The notes under the pieces were generated by a model. It searched no databases and was not told the origin of the DNA. It was given only the letters and a program-made list of their open reading frames with translations. A stretch of DNA of 45,741 nt from Acidimicrobiales bacterium (lineage in GTDB: Bacteria > Actinomycetota > Acidimicrobiia > Acidimicrobiales > UBA8592), in the NCBI GenBank assembly GCA_011523005.1, contig WTHU01000151.1:1-45741 (forward strand). Reading direction: 5' to 3'. Of this stretch, positions 7,740 through 17,958 are shown piece by piece. Position numbers and translations under genes: made by a program. The stretch's first letter is position 1. Each line of letters begins with the position of its first letter.

Positions 7740-10091
7740 TTAAACCTCAAGTATCCCTCGTTCAATGAGGTCATCTATCATGTCGTCATTCATTTTGAGG
7801 ACCTCTTGTGCTATTTCTTTGGTGTGACCGGCAAGGTCAGGTGATGGGAAAGTAATCGGACCTCCCATGTGCTCACTCATCCAGGCCGGACCCTCGAGTT
7901 TCATGTACCCAACTCCGGGCTGCTCAATATCTAACGTCCACCCACGGGCGTCAAGATGAGGGTCTTCAAGCATCTCCATTCCAATTATCATCGGCCCGCA
8001 CGGAACACCAACAGACTGCAGCAGATCAAACACTTCACTCCGTGAATGCTGCAGAACCCATTCAGCTACATGCTCATTGAGTTTCTCAGCATTCGCCACC
8101 CGACCTTCAACAGTGGCCAGTTTCGCATCCGTCGCCCAGTCAGGAGACCCCACCGCGTTCACGAACGAATCCCATTGCTCGTTGTTCTCAACAGATATGA
8201 CTACCCATTGTTCCTCTCCAGTGCATCGGAAAGGTCCACGAGGCGCTCGCTGATCGTGTCGATTACCGACAGGACCAGTTGAACCAGGGATTAGGCTTTC
8301 TTTGAGTAATTGTTCAGCGATCATGTTCACGACAACTTCAACTTGAGCGACCTCAGTATGGGTAGCTCCTCCTCTCGCATCGCGACCAATTAGCGCTGCA
8401 ATGCCCGCCAAGGCACATAAACGCCCAGCAGCATGATCAGGGAAAATCGTGCCGTTTGTGGCAGGGGCATCGTCGTCGTCATAGTCCCATAAATGCAGCA
8501 GTCCACCATAGGTTTGGGTTGTTGGACCATATCCAGTCCAATGACTATTCGGGCCGCGTGAACCTACAAGCTGGCTACTAATCATCACAATATTTGGATT
8601 GCACCTCTGAAGATCCTCATACCCCAAACCTAACGATTCCATAACCCCTGTTGCGCTATTCTCCACGAGGACATCCGATTCGGCAATCAACTGGTGAATG
8701 ATCTCTAAACCCTCTTCTGTTTTGACATTGCATCCAAAGCTACGTTTGCTCCGTGAGGATGAAGCAAACGACGGCGACGTCTCACTCAATGCTACGAGAC
8801 GAATAAAATCAGGGTAGGTTCGCGTCTCCACCTTGATAACATCAGCGCCGTACTCTGCCAGCAAACGTGATGTTTCAACACCTACACCACCAATGCCAAA
8901 ATCAAGCACGCGAATACCTGACAAGGGGAGGGGAGCCTCAACATCAGGTGAACTAAATGCAAGACGGTCACCGTCAAAACTGAAACCATTATGCTCACCC
9001 AATCCGGGAGCACGACGATCAAAGCCATGGCGCACATTATCTAGTTCAAAGAACCCAGAAGCGATACTACCTCCAAGACTTTCTCCTACCTCGGTGTCAA
9101 TAAACGTGCCACGTGCGCGCAAATGCGGATCGGAAAGAACTTCCTGAGGCTTTAGAAGAGGTGTAACGACGATTCCCCGATTTTGCCCTTCCACACAAAT
9201 ATCCAACATGTTCTTGTCAGAAAAAAATTCACTGTAGGCAGGGTTCAAAACGTCAGCGTTCATGATCCTGTTCCCAACTTGTGACCAGTACTCAAGGTCA
9301 CCAAATGCTTCGGGTTTACCCATCCAATCCCACAGTGATTCCCACTGTCGAGGGCTGAGAATAACCATCCGTACCCAGCCGTCACTGCATTGAAAGATGG
9401 GGTACATGAATCCGCCGCCTTGACGTACTTCGTTGTAGGGATGGCCTGCAGCTTTCAGAACAGACGCGTTCGAATACGACCAATCTGTGGTCGCTCCGGC
9501 GGCTGTCATTATCGCCAAATCCACGTGCTGCCCTGACCCTGTTCGCATCTTCTGATACACGGCAAGCACGGTCGCGACCGCAGCAGAAATTGAAGCAACA
9601 TCCGTCGCCATCGGGGTCGGTGGAAGCAGAGGGTCCTTGCTAGAAATGCCTGCTTTAAACATCATGCCACTCATAGCCTCTAACACGTCGTCGTTCGCTA
9701 TCAGATCAGCATATGGACCGGTATAACCGAAGGGAGTAATAGATGTGACTACAAGTGCAGGCATATTCTCGATCACAGCATCGACCATCACATCGCCTAA
9801 TGGAGAGCCGTCCTCTAACCAAACATCAGCCTCAGAAAGTAAAGTAAGGAGCTGTTGTGATCCTGATTCTGTATTGAAGTCAATACTAATTCCCGATTTA
9901 TTCGCATTTCTCCAAAGGAAACCCAAACTCTCACCGTTCGGACCAAATGGGGCAGTTTCACGAAGCGATGATCCGTTGATTGGTTCAACAAGTACCACGT
10001 TTGCACCTAAGTCAGCGAGCAAACGGCCACATAGCTCTCCGCGATTATTTGTTGTATCGACAACTCGTAACCCTTCAAGTGGTTTTTGCAC
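7740..10091 (-). CDS. CaiB/BaiF (class III) CoA-transferase, tandem two-domain fusion
   Basis: 783 aa; two CaiB starts (PLEGLRVVDTTNNRGELCGRLLADLGANVVLVEP and PLSGIRVLDFGIGGVGVETSRLLAEYGADVIKVE) each followed by a full-length domain. Confidence 0.92.
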   Translation of the reverse strand: MQKPLEGLRVVDTTNNRGELCGRLLADLGANVVLVEPINGSSLRETAPFGPNGESLGFLWRNANKSGISIDFNTESGSQQLLTLLSEADVWLEDGSPLGDVMVDAVIENMPALVVTSITPFGYTGPYADLIANDDVLEAMSGMMFKAGISSKDPLLPPTPMATDVASISAAVATVLAVYQKMRTGSGQHVDLAIMTAAGATTDWSYSNASVLKAAGHPYNEVRQGGGFMYPIFQCSDGWVRMVILSPRQWESLWDWMGKPEAFGDLEYWSQVGNRIMNADVLNPAYSEFFSDKNMLDICVEGQNRGIVVTPLLKPQEVLSDPHLRARGTFIDTEVGESLGGSIASGFFELDNVRHGFDRRAPGLGEHNGFSFDGDRLAFSSPDVEAPLPLSGIRVLDFGIGGVGVETSRLLAEYGADVIKVETRTYPDFIRLVALSETSPSFASSSRSKRSFGCNVKTEEGLEIIHQLIAESDVLVENSATGVMESLGLGYEDLQRCNPNIVMISSQLVGSRGPNSHWTGYGPTTQTYGGLLHLWDYDDDDAPATNGTIFPDHAAGRLCALAGIAALIGRDARGGATHTEVAQVEVVVNMIAEQLLKESLIPGSTGPVGNRHDQRAPRGPFRCTGEEQWVVISVENNEQWDSFVNAVGSPDWATDAKLATVEGRVANAEKLNEHVAEWVLQHSRSEVFDLLQSVGVPCGPMIIGMEMLEDPHLDARGWTLDIEQPGVGYMKLEGPAWMSEHMGGPITFPSPDLAGHTKEIAQEVLKMNDDMIDDLIERGILEV

Positions 10092-10173
10092 CTGTACCTC
10101 CGCTTTTACACCCGATGCAAGTGTGTCAGATTTTGTGTGAAGCGAAAAACTCGAAACTTTGAAATGTGATTTC

Positions 10174-11163
10174 TTATCTGTTCACGTCCACAACGACTCG
10201 TCCACGTATCTGGCCTTGAAGGATCTTCTCAGCAACACCAATGGCGTCATTAAGGCCGACAACTTCCGTCATCTGCTCTAACTTGTTTGCATCCAGGTCG
10301 GTTGCCATCCTGTCCCATGCCATTTTCCGGCGAGCGAATGGAACGTGAACAGAGTTCACGCCAGCAAGTGTGACGCCTCGTAGTATGAAAGGCATCACTG
10401 AGGTTGGTAACCCAGGTCCCTGAGCGAGTCCGCAGGCTGCAACACAGCCATTGGCATTCGTTTGGGCGATCGCATTAGCAAGCGTGTGGCTTCCAACTGC
10501 ATCAACAACACCGGCCCATAATGTTTTCTGCAAAGGCCGAGGGTTTTCTTCACCTAGTTCACTTCGGTCAATCACTGACGATGCTCCGAGATCTTTGAGA
10601 TAATCAGTCTCATCGAGGCGTCCAGTAGATGCAGTAACCTCAAAGCCTAATTTCGCGAGGATTGCGACAGCTGTGCTACCAACACCACCTGATGCTCCAG
10701 TGACGAGGATCGGGCCATTCTCGGGAGTTACGCCATGTTCTTCTAATGCCAACACACACAACATTGCCGTATAGCCAGCTGTTCCAATCGCAGCAGCCTG
10801 TTTGGTATCAAATGCCTGAGGAATTGGGACAAGCCAATCTGATTGTAAACGCGACTTTTGAGCTAATCCGCCCCAATGCATCTCGCCAACATCCCAACCG
10901 TTGAGAACGACTTTATCGCCGGCACTGTAGTCTGCGCTATCGCTTGCAGTAACGGTTCCAGCTAGGTCAATACCGGGGATCATGGGATAATTGCGCACAA
11001 CACCTGGCTTGCCCATGATCGCGAGCCCATCTTTGTAATTGATCGTTGAATACTCAACATCAATTGCCACGTTGTGGTCAGGTAGATCGGCTTCGTCAAC
11101 GTCGGAAAGATTTGCCGTTACGTTCTTTTCTTCATCTTGGGTTAAATAAATCGCTTTAAACAT
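10174..11163 (-). CDS. MDR-type zinc-independent oxidoreductase, acrylyl-CoA reductase (AcuI)/YhdH-like
   Basis: 329 aa: YSTINYKDGLAIMGKPGVVRNYPMIPGIDLAGTV; GWDVGEMHWGGLAQKSRL; ILVTGASGGVGSTAVAILAKLG; GCVAACGLAQGPGLPTSVMPFILRGVTLAGVNSV. Confidence 0.9.
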   Translation of the reverse strand: MFKAIYLTQDEEKNVTANLSDVDEADLPDHNVAIDVEYSTINYKDGLAIMGKPGVVRNYPMIPGIDLAGTVTASDSADYSAGDKVVLNGWDVGEMHWGGLAQKSRLQSDWLVPIPQAFDTKQAAAIGTAGYTAMLCVLALEEHGVTPENGPILVTGASGGVGSTAVAILAKLGFEVTASTGRLDETDYLKDLGASSVIDRSELGEENPRPLQKTLWAGVVDAVGSHTLANAIAQTNANGCVAACGLAQGPGLPTSVMPFILRGVTLAGVNSVHVPFARRKMAWDRMATDLDANKLEQMTEVVGLNDAIGVAEKILQGQIRGRVVVDVNR

Positions 11164-11224
11164 GATTGAAAGCCTAGAGGATTAATCTTCCACAACGCCA
11201 GTATAGGAAAGAAAAATTGAAGGT

Positions 11225-12166
11225 TTATTCAATTACTTCAGCGTCGGCATCCACTTTTGAAGCAGGTTCAAGATAAATAATCTTCGCCAAGGGCTCAACA
11301 TCACGTATCCGAGCCTCCACTGCATTAACGGCTTCGCTCATGCTGATCGACATATCAGACCTGAATTCAATCTTCGCAGCGACGAGAAGTGTTTCAGGAC
11401 CAAGATATTCCGATCGGAGATCTATGAGATGCAAAACCTCAGGGGAGCCAGTAATCGCAGCCGTTATGGCAGTAGATTGTTCCGGCAATGCCCCTTCACC
11501 GATGAGAAGGCTCTTCGTTTCTATCGCTAATACAATCGCAATAACGCCGAGAAGGACCCCAATAGATAACGTTCCGACACCATCCCAGACAGCATTGCCA
11601 GTTATCTTAGCTAGCAGAACGCAAACGAAAGCGAAGACCAACCCCATCAACGCACCGAAATCTTCAAGCAGTACGACGGGGAGCTCTGGTATGCGAGAAC
11701 GCTTAATGAAACTTCCCCATGAATGCTTCCCTTTGTAATAACGGGATTCACCTACAGCGGTTTTGAACGCGTACGCTTCCAAAATCATCGCAAAAAGCAG
11801 AATACCCAACGCCCACCAAAGCGAATCAATATCATGAGGGTGACGAACCTTGTGAACACCTTCGTAGAGTGCGTACATTGACCCTAAAGAGAAAAGAACT
11901 AGTGAAACGACGAACGCCCAAAAGAAACGTTCACGGCCGAACCCAAAAGGTCGTTCAGAAGATGGAAGTTTCTTTGAACGTTTACGGCCCAAAAGGAGCA
12001 ACGCCTGGTTACTGGTATCAGCGAAACTGTGAATAGATTCAGCCAGCATCGCAGAGGAACTGGTTATGAAAAAACCGAACAACTTCGCAATAGCGATACA
12101 AAAGTTAGCGATAAAGGCTGTGATAATTGTTTTCGCTCCACCGGTAGCTGCCATGTGATCTTCCAC
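11225..12166 (-). CDS. Cation diffusion facilitator family transporter
   Basis: SSSAMLAESIHSFADTSNQALLLLG motif and multiple TM segments. Confidence 0.92.
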   Translation of the reverse strand: MEDHMAATGGAKTIITAFIANFCIAIAKLFGFFITSSSAMLAESIHSFADTSNQALLLLGRKRSKKLPSSERPFGFGRERFFWAFVVSLVLFSLGSMYALYEGVHKVRHPHDIDSLWWALGILLFAMILEAYAFKTAVGESRYYKGKHSWGSFIKRSRIPELPVVLLEDFGALMGLVFAFVCVLLAKITGNAVWDGVGTLSIGVLLGVIAIVLAIETKSLLIGEGALPEQSTAITAAITGSPEVLHLIDLRSEYLGPETLLVAAKIEFRSDMSISMSEAVNAVEARIRDVEPLAKIIYLEPASKVDADAEVIE

Positions 12167-12215
12167 CGTTCCTTTCTCTACAGTAAAGTACCGGAATATA
12201 GTCTATTCGGCTAAT

Positions 12216-12680
12216 GTGCATCACATGCCCACCGTATTTAAAACACCTCAAGAACTTCTCGATGCCTCTGGAGCAGACTTAGGGGTAACTGATTGGCTTG
12301 AAATAACGCAGGAGCGAATCAACCTTTTCGCAGAAGCGACAGGGGATCACCAATGGATACACACAAATCCAGAGAAGGCAAAGGACGGCCCTTTCGGTAC
12401 CACGATCGCGCACGGATATCTAACACTGTCACTCACAAACTTATTTCTCCCAGACCTCCTGCAAGTCACCGAGATTTCTATGGGAATCAATTACGGGGTG
12501 AACAAAATACGGTTCCCCCAACCAGTCCCAGTTAACTCTCGCATACGAGCCCATGGAACGATCACTGAAGTAGAAGAAATAAAAGGCGGCGTCCAAGCGA
12601 TCGTGCAACTCACTATCGAAATTGACGGGGTAGAGAAACCAGCATGCATCGTTGAAAGCATAAGCAGGTTCCTCAACTAA
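12216..12680 (+). CDS. MaoC family dehydratase (start may be 12225)
   Basis: FAEATGDHQWIHTNPEKAKDGPFGTTIAHGYLTLSL is the MaoC hot-dog hydratase signature. Confidence 0.93.
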   Translation: MHHMPTVFKTPQELLDASGADLGVTDWLEITQERINLFAEATGDHQWIHTNPEKAKDGPFGTTIAHGYLTLSLTNLFLPDLLQVTEISMGINYGVNKIRFPQPVPVNSRIRAHGTITEVEEIKGGVQAIVQLTIEIDGVEKPACIVESISRFLN

Positions 12681-12720
12681 TAGAGTCGGCGCATCTCTTC
12701 ATTTCCGATACCCTTAAAAT

Positions 12721-13647
12721 ATGGCGAAACGAAAGACTAAAACCCCGAAAGTACCGCCATCTTTACCCCCGGTGCAACAAGGGTTTCTTAGCCCCAAAAG
12801 AGGTGTCCCCAGCGCAATCACACGTCCCCCGTACGCGCTCTCCGGAGACCCCGGACCCTCTATCCTTCCCTTAGTTAGGACATCAGACGAGATCGCCTCA
12901 ATGCGCAAGGCAGGAGCTATCGCCGCTGAAGTACTCCTACACGTAGGAGAAAAGGTGACACCAGGAATTACCACAGACAAACTTGACCAAATAGCACACG
13001 ACGAAATCGTCCGGCTCGGCGCCTACCCAAGCCCACTCAACTACCGAGGCTTCCCCAAATCCGTTTGTACCTCCGTGAATGAAGTCGTTTGCCATGGCAT
13101 TCCCGACAGCCGACAACTACAAGATGGCGACATCATTAACATTGACGTGACCGTATATTACGACGGCGTGCACGGAGATACATCAGTAACCTTCTACGTA
13201 GGTGACGTTGACGACCATAGCAAACACCTCGTCACCACCACACGCGAAGCACTCTACAAAGGGATGGACACCGTAAAAAACGGCTCCCGTGTATGTGACA
13301 TCGGAAAAGCAATAGAAAAGCATGCTCACTCAAATCAACTAAGCGTTGTTCGAGAATTCATCGGACACGGTGTAGGACCGGAATTCCACAGCGCTCTCGC
13401 TATTCCTCACTACTATGACCGACGTGCAACAACCGAATTAACGACCGGAATGAGTTTCACCATCGAACCGATGCTAAACCTCGGAGGGCACATTTTGCAC
13501 ATGTGGGACGATACGTGGACAGTAGTGACAACAGACGGAAGACGTTCAGCGCAATTTGAACATACCTTAATCGTGACCGATGACGGGTTTGAGATAATGA
13601 CCAAAACCTCATCAGGCACAATCCCAGCAGAATACTTCGCAAACTAA
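12721..13647 (+). CDS. map: Type I methionine aminopeptidase
   Basis: MRKAGAIAAEVL, NEVVCHGIPD, GDIINIDVTVYYDGVHGDTSVTFYVG, GHGVGPEFHSALAIPHY, FTIEPMLNLGG. Confidence 0.96.
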   Translation: MAKRKTKTPKVPPSLPPVQQGFLSPKRGVPSAITRPPYALSGDPGPSILPLVRTSDEIASMRKAGAIAAEVLLHVGEKVTPGITTDKLDQIAHDEIVRLGAYPSPLNYRGFPKSVCTSVNEVVCHGIPDSRQLQDGDIINIDVTVYYDGVHGDTSVTFYVGDVDDHSKHLVTTTREALYKGMDTVKNGSRVCDIGKAIEKHAHSNQLSVVREFIGHGVGPEFHSALAIPHYYDRRATTELTTGMSFTIEPMLNLGGHILHMWDDTWTVVTTDGRRSAQFEHTLIVTDDGFEIMTKTSSGTIPAEYFAN

Positions 13648-13701
13648 CAGCAGCCGGCTCACAGTTTGCCAAACCAGAGAATAGAAAGAAAACATAGAAT
13701 C

Positions 13702-14370
13702 ATGACTGATAAAAAAACCCGTGTCATCCTCATCAGGCACGGAGAATCTAACGTAACTGTTCAACGAATCCTAGGCGGAGAAAAGAGCTGCACAGGACTA
13801 AGTGAACTAGGCCAACAACAAGCAGCTGCGCTCCGTGACCGACTCGCTAAGGAACAAGCAAAAGTTGATTACCTATACGCAAGCACCATGCCCAGAGCAA
13901 TGGAAACCGCTGAAATCATCCAACCTGCCCTCAACCTAGACAAACTCCACCTAGACTCCGAACTAGTTGAGCACAGACCCGGCGAGGCAGACGGAAAACC
14001 ATACGAAGAACTACAAACCCTTTTCGGCGAAAGCGACTATCACGGAAGGCCTCACAGCGAGTTCGCTCCAGGCGCCGAAAGTCTTTCACTGTTCCATTAC
14101 CGTGTCTCCGCAGCACTAGAAAAAGTGATCGCACAACACGTCGGGCAAACAATAATGATTGTCTGCCATGGAGGAGTCATCGACGTAGCGATTCGTCAAC
14201 TCCTTGACCTCCCAAGACGAGGCCAATTTGATCTCTGGACCCTGAACACGTCACTGACCGAATTCCTTGTAGACGACACAGGAACAACTAGAGGAAGATG
14301 GACCCTGATCCGCTATAACGATCACGCCCACCTCGCAGGATTGCCATTCGCTACCAACACCGATCAATAG
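13702..14370 (+). CDS. Histidine phosphatase (phosphoglycerate mutase-like) family protein
   Basis: RVILIRHGESN and IVCHGGVID motifs; start chosen at internal ATG (MTDKKTR) within ORF 13666-14370. Confidence 0.9.
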   Translation: MTDKKTRVILIRHGESNVTVQRILGGEKSCTGLSELGQQQAAALRDRLAKEQAKVDYLYASTMPRAMETAEIIQPALNLDKLHLDSELVEHRPGEADGKPYEELQTLFGESDYHGRPHSEFAPGAESLSLFHYRVSAALEKVIAQHVGQTIMIVCHGGVIDVAIRQLLDLPRRGQFDLWTLNTSLTEFLVDDTGTTRGRWTLIRYNDHAHLAGLPFATNTDQ

Positions 14371-14406
14371 CGAACATCAAACCGAGCGATCTCCTACACT
14401 AAAAGC

Positions 14407-15198
14407 GTGCTGACTAGCCAAGACATAACATCATTCCAAAAAGATGGCGCAATCCTTATCCAAAATGTCCTTGACCGAAAGTGGCTTGATTTACTAGCAC
14501 GAGGGATAGATCGCAATAAGAGAAGCCGAGGCCCGTGGGCCTGCGACTATACCAAACCTGGTGACTCTGGTGAGTTCTGGGATGATTACTGCAATTGGCA
14601 GCGCATTAACGAATATAAATTTGTTCTATTTAATTCACCGCTTGCAACAATCGCACAACAAATCATGCAATCACAGAAAGTAAGGCTCTTCCATGAACAC
14701 GTATTGGTGAAAGAAGCGCACACCAGTGAAGAGACACCATGGCATCATGACCAGCCTTACTACTGCGTGGATGGTAATCAACTCGTATCGACGTGGGTTC
14801 CCCTAGACCCAATCACCAAAGAATCGGCAATGAAATTCATCGCAGGCTCCCACTTGGGTCCTATGTATGCCCCTAAACGATTTCACGATAATGAGTCATA
14901 TGACTACGAAGGGTTTGCCGAACTCCCACAAATATCTGAAACTCTCACAAAGGATAAAATCAGGTCATGGGAAATGCAACCAGGCGATGTACTCATATTT
15001 CATATGAGAACCCTTCACGCAGCAGGCGGGACTGACACCCGGCGTCGGGCATTCGCTGCGCGCTGGTTAGGCGATGATGCCACCTATGCGACACGTCCCG
15101 GACCAACCTCGCCTCCATTCCCTGGATTAGAACATGAGCTAGCTCCTGGGGCACCAATGGACCATGAGCTATTTCCTGAAATCCAAACCAGTATCTAG
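14407..15198 (+). CDS. Phytanoyl-CoA dioxygenase (PhyH) family protein
   Basis: GTG start; FQKDGAILIQNVLD N-terminus, PWHHDQPYY (HxD), WVPLDPITKESAMKFIAGSH, GDVLIFHMRTLHAAGGT. Confidence 0.9.
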   Translation: MLTSQDITSFQKDGAILIQNVLDRKWLDLLARGIDRNKRSRGPWACDYTKPGDSGEFWDDYCNWQRINEYKFVLFNSPLATIAQQIMQSQKVRLFHEHVLVKEAHTSEETPWHHDQPYYCVDGNQLVSTWVPLDPITKESAMKFIAGSHLGPMYAPKRFHDNESYDYEGFAELPQISETLTKDKIRSWEMQPGDVLIFHMRTLHAAGGTDTRRRAFAARWLGDDATYATRPGPTSPPFPGLEHELAPGAPMDHELFPEIQTSI

Positions 15199-15980
15199 AA
15201 GGTCATGAAATGGCCACCGTTAACATCAAGGCTTGTGCCAGTACACGCAATGGATAAATCAGAGGCGAAGAACACAATTGAACCACAGATCTGCTCAGAA
15301 TCAGGGATGTACCGCAACGCAATTTCATTAGCGACGTTGTCATATTCCTCTTGATAAGTGGTGCCATTCTGATCAGCAAGGCTTTGTAAATACCACTGAA
15401 CAGAATCACCAAAGATAAACCCAGGGCATATGGCGTTGACACGGATACCATCTGGGCCAACTTCTTTCGCCATCGTGCGTGTCATTGATGTCATTGCTGA
15501 CTTCGCTGCGGCGTACGCACCAAACATCGGCTTATTATTTCGTATCGACATCGTGGCGACGTTAATGATTGAACCTTTACCGCTCTCCCGCATTGCGGGC
15601 AGCACAGCACGACTCATTTTCAACGCTGAGGTGCAATTTATTTCAAAACTTGAATACCAGGAATCAAGATCCATCTCCTCTAATGTCGCAAAGGGAGGTT
15701 GCCCAAAAGCATTATTAACCAAAACATCAACAGTACCGAAAGCCTTCATCGTGCTAGCGACCAAATGATCAATTTGAGCCAAATCCGTTACATCCGTGAC
15801 AACAGGTAGCGCCTCAGCTCCCAGAGACTCTATTTCCGCAGCGACGCTTTCAACTTTAGACGGTGTGCGGGCAGCAAGAACCACACGAGCCCCTTCACGA
15901 GCACACGCAAGAGCAGCATCACGCCCCATACCGGGACCAATTCCAGAAATAATAGCTACGCGCCCATCCAACAAAGTCAC
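15195..15980 (-). CDS. SDR family oxidoreductase
   Basis: GRVAIISGIGPGMGRDAALACAREGARVVLAAR, NNAFGQ, YAAAKSAMTSMTRTMAKEVGPDGIRVNAICPG. Confidence 0.94.
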   Translation of the reverse strand: MTLLDGRVAIISGIGPGMGRDAALACAREGARVVLAARTPSKVESVAAEIESLGAEALPVVTDVTDLAQIDHLVASTMKAFGTVDVLVNNAFGQPPFATLEEMDLDSWYSSFEINCTSALKMSRAVLPAMRESGKGSIINVATMSIRNNKPMFGAYAAAKSAMTSMTRTMAKEVGPDGIRVNAICPGFIFGDSVQWYLQSLADQNGTTYQEEYDNVANEIALRYIPDSEQICGSIVFFASDLSIACTGTSLDVNGGHFMTF

Positions 15981-16026
15981 GTTTCCTCCAAGTCAACGAA
16001 TACTGGTCAGTACTCTAGCAGATCGG

Positions 16027-16977
16027 TCAGCCTTGATAAGGTGGCAAGCCTTCCATCTTCCGTAACAAGTTAATTCGCTCAGCAAGCGGAGGATGAGTGT
16101 TGAACATGTCATTGAAGCGCTTCCCCTTATGCCCCTTCACATGATCATCCGGTGACTCAATCCATAAATGACTCGTAGCATGCGAGGTTTTCCTAACTAC
16201 CGTCACATCGCGATCAAGTTTTTCAAGCGCCATTCGAATCCCAGACGGATTTCTCGTCAATTCGACAGCAGTAGCATCAGCCAATTCCTCACGGCTTCTG
16301 CTCACCGCAGCTTTCAATAGGCCTGCAGCTAAGGGAGCAAGAATTGTCACAAAGACCACAGCGATCAGCATAATAATCGCTTGAGGGCCACCACTGTTTT
16401 CGTTTCTGTTCCTTCGGCCCCCAGACAAACTACTCCAGAACGCTATCCTCCAAAACATGTCACAAAGGATCGCGACTGCGCCAGCAGTTGCCGTAGCTAC
16501 AGTCATCACACGAATATCGTAATTACGGATATGTGCCATCTCATGCGCGATCACGCCTTGGAGCTCATTACGATCCATTTTCTCTAACAATCCCGTTGTT
16601 GCTGCTACAGCAGCATTCTCAGGGTCCTTCCCAGTCGCAAATGCATTAGGAGCAGGGTCATTCACTATATAAACATCAGGTTTAGGTAATCCAGAAGATA
16701 ACGCCATCTCCTCAACAAGGTTATGTAACTGAGCGTACTTATCGGGGTCAGCAGGGATAGCCCCTGTAGCTCGCAACGCTAATTTTGAGGACTGCTTGTA
16801 TTGAAAATAAGTAAGGACAAAAGAAAAGATCAATGCAAAAATCGCAAACCCTAAGAACCCAGTGAGCGCAAGCCCTAAAACAAACGAAACAAGAAATACA
16901 AGAAAAAAACTTGCACAAAGTAGAAGCCGTGTGGTGCGCTTATTTTTCTTCTGGAGTTCTCGAAAGTCTGTAGTCAT
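16027..16977 (-). CDS. htpX: M48 family metallopeptidase, HtpX-like
   Basis: GVIAHEMAHIRNYDIRVM zinc motif, PNAFATGKDPENAAVAATTGLL, TM helices, SREELADATAVELTRNPSGI. Confidence 0.94.
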   Translation of the reverse strand: MTTDFRELQKKNKRTTRLLLCASFFLVFLVSFVLGLALTGFLGFAIFALIFSFVLTYFQYKQSSKLALRATGAIPADPDKYAQLHNLVEEMALSSGLPKPDVYIVNDPAPNAFATGKDPENAAVAATTGLLEKMDRNELQGVIAHEMAHIRNYDIRVMTVATATAGAVAILCDMFWRIAFWSSLSGGRRNRNENSGGPQAIIMLIAVVFVTILAPLAAGLLKAAVSRSREELADATAVELTRNPSGIRMALEKLDRDVTVVRKTSHATSHLWIESPDDHVKGHKGKRFNDMFNTHPPLAERINLLRKMEGLPPYQG

Positions 16978-17012
16978 ACATTCACATTATGCCCGATGTA
17001 GGCTAAGTTGCT

Positions 17013-17954
17013 GTGGTGGAACAAAAGAAGATAATAATAGATACCGACCCTGGCCATGATGACGCTATAGCGATATTGCTAGCATTAGCTTCGCCTGAAC
17101 TTGACGTCATAGGAGTAACATGCGTGGCAGGGAATGTCCCCTTACATCTAACAGCCCGAAATGCATTGCTAGTTTGTGAGCTAGCAGGAAGACCAGACGT
17201 AAAAGTCTTCTCCGGATGTGACCGTCCTATGGTTCGTAAACTTGTCACTGCCGAGGCCATACATGGAGAAACTGGATTGGATGGACCGCAATGGGATCCC
17301 CCTACCGGTCAACTTCAAGACCAGCATGCAGTTGACTGGCTAGTTGAAACACTTCTCAACGCTGAAGACAAGGAGATCACGCTCTGTCCAGTTGGTCCTT
17401 TGACAAACATAGCTATGGCTCTCGTGCGTGAGCCCAAAATTGCGAGCAAAGTCGACCAAATTGTAAGCATGGGCGGTGGGTATTTCGTGGGCGGGAATAT
17501 AACACCAGCAGCCGAATTTAACATATTTGTAGATCCACATGCTGCCGATGTTGTCTATCGAAGTGGAATCCCTATTGTTGCGATGCCTTTAGACGTCACA
17601 CATAAAGCATTGATGACACAAGACTGGATACAAACACTTGAAGAGTTAGGAACCGAGGTAGGTAAAAAATCATCTCAGTTACTGTCGTTTTACAACAGGT
17701 TTGATCTTGAGAGATATGGCATGGCCGGAAGTCCGGTCCACGACCCTGCAACCATTGCCTACTTGATCGAACCAGATCTATATACGGGTAAAGAAGTATA
17801 TGTAGAAGTAGAAACTAGAAGTAGCTTGACAATGGGAATGACAGTCGTTGACTATTGGGGAGCAAGAAGGAAAGAGCCTAATTGCTTATGGGTTTCAGAA
17901 GTCAACGACGAAGGCTTCTTCCAATTAATGTACGAGAGGCTGGCAACACTCTAA
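17013..17954 (+). CDS. Nucleoside hydrolase (inosine/uridine-preferring type)
   Basis: IIIDTDPGHDDAIAILLALASPELDVIGVTCVAGN signature; GPLTNIAMAL; AAEFNIFVDPHAADVV. Confidence 0.94.
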   Translation: MVEQKKIIIDTDPGHDDAIAILLALASPELDVIGVTCVAGNVPLHLTARNALLVCELAGRPDVKVFSGCDRPMVRKLVTAEAIHGETGLDGPQWDPPTGQLQDQHAVDWLVETLLNAEDKEITLCPVGPLTNIAMALVREPKIASKVDQIVSMGGGYFVGGNITPAAEFNIFVDPHAADVVYRSGIPIVAMPLDVTHKALMTQDWIQTLEELGTEVGKKSSQLLSFYNRFDLERYGMAGSPVHDPATIAYLIEPDLYTGKEVYVEVETRSSLTMGMTVVDYWGARRKEPNCLWVSEVNDEGFFQLMYERLATL

Positions 17955-17958
17955 GCAT

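Noticed and set aside
11225-12166. CDF transporter as part of a metal-resistance island
   Set aside because: No neighbouring metal regulator or efflux genes; appears to be an ordinary isolated transporter.
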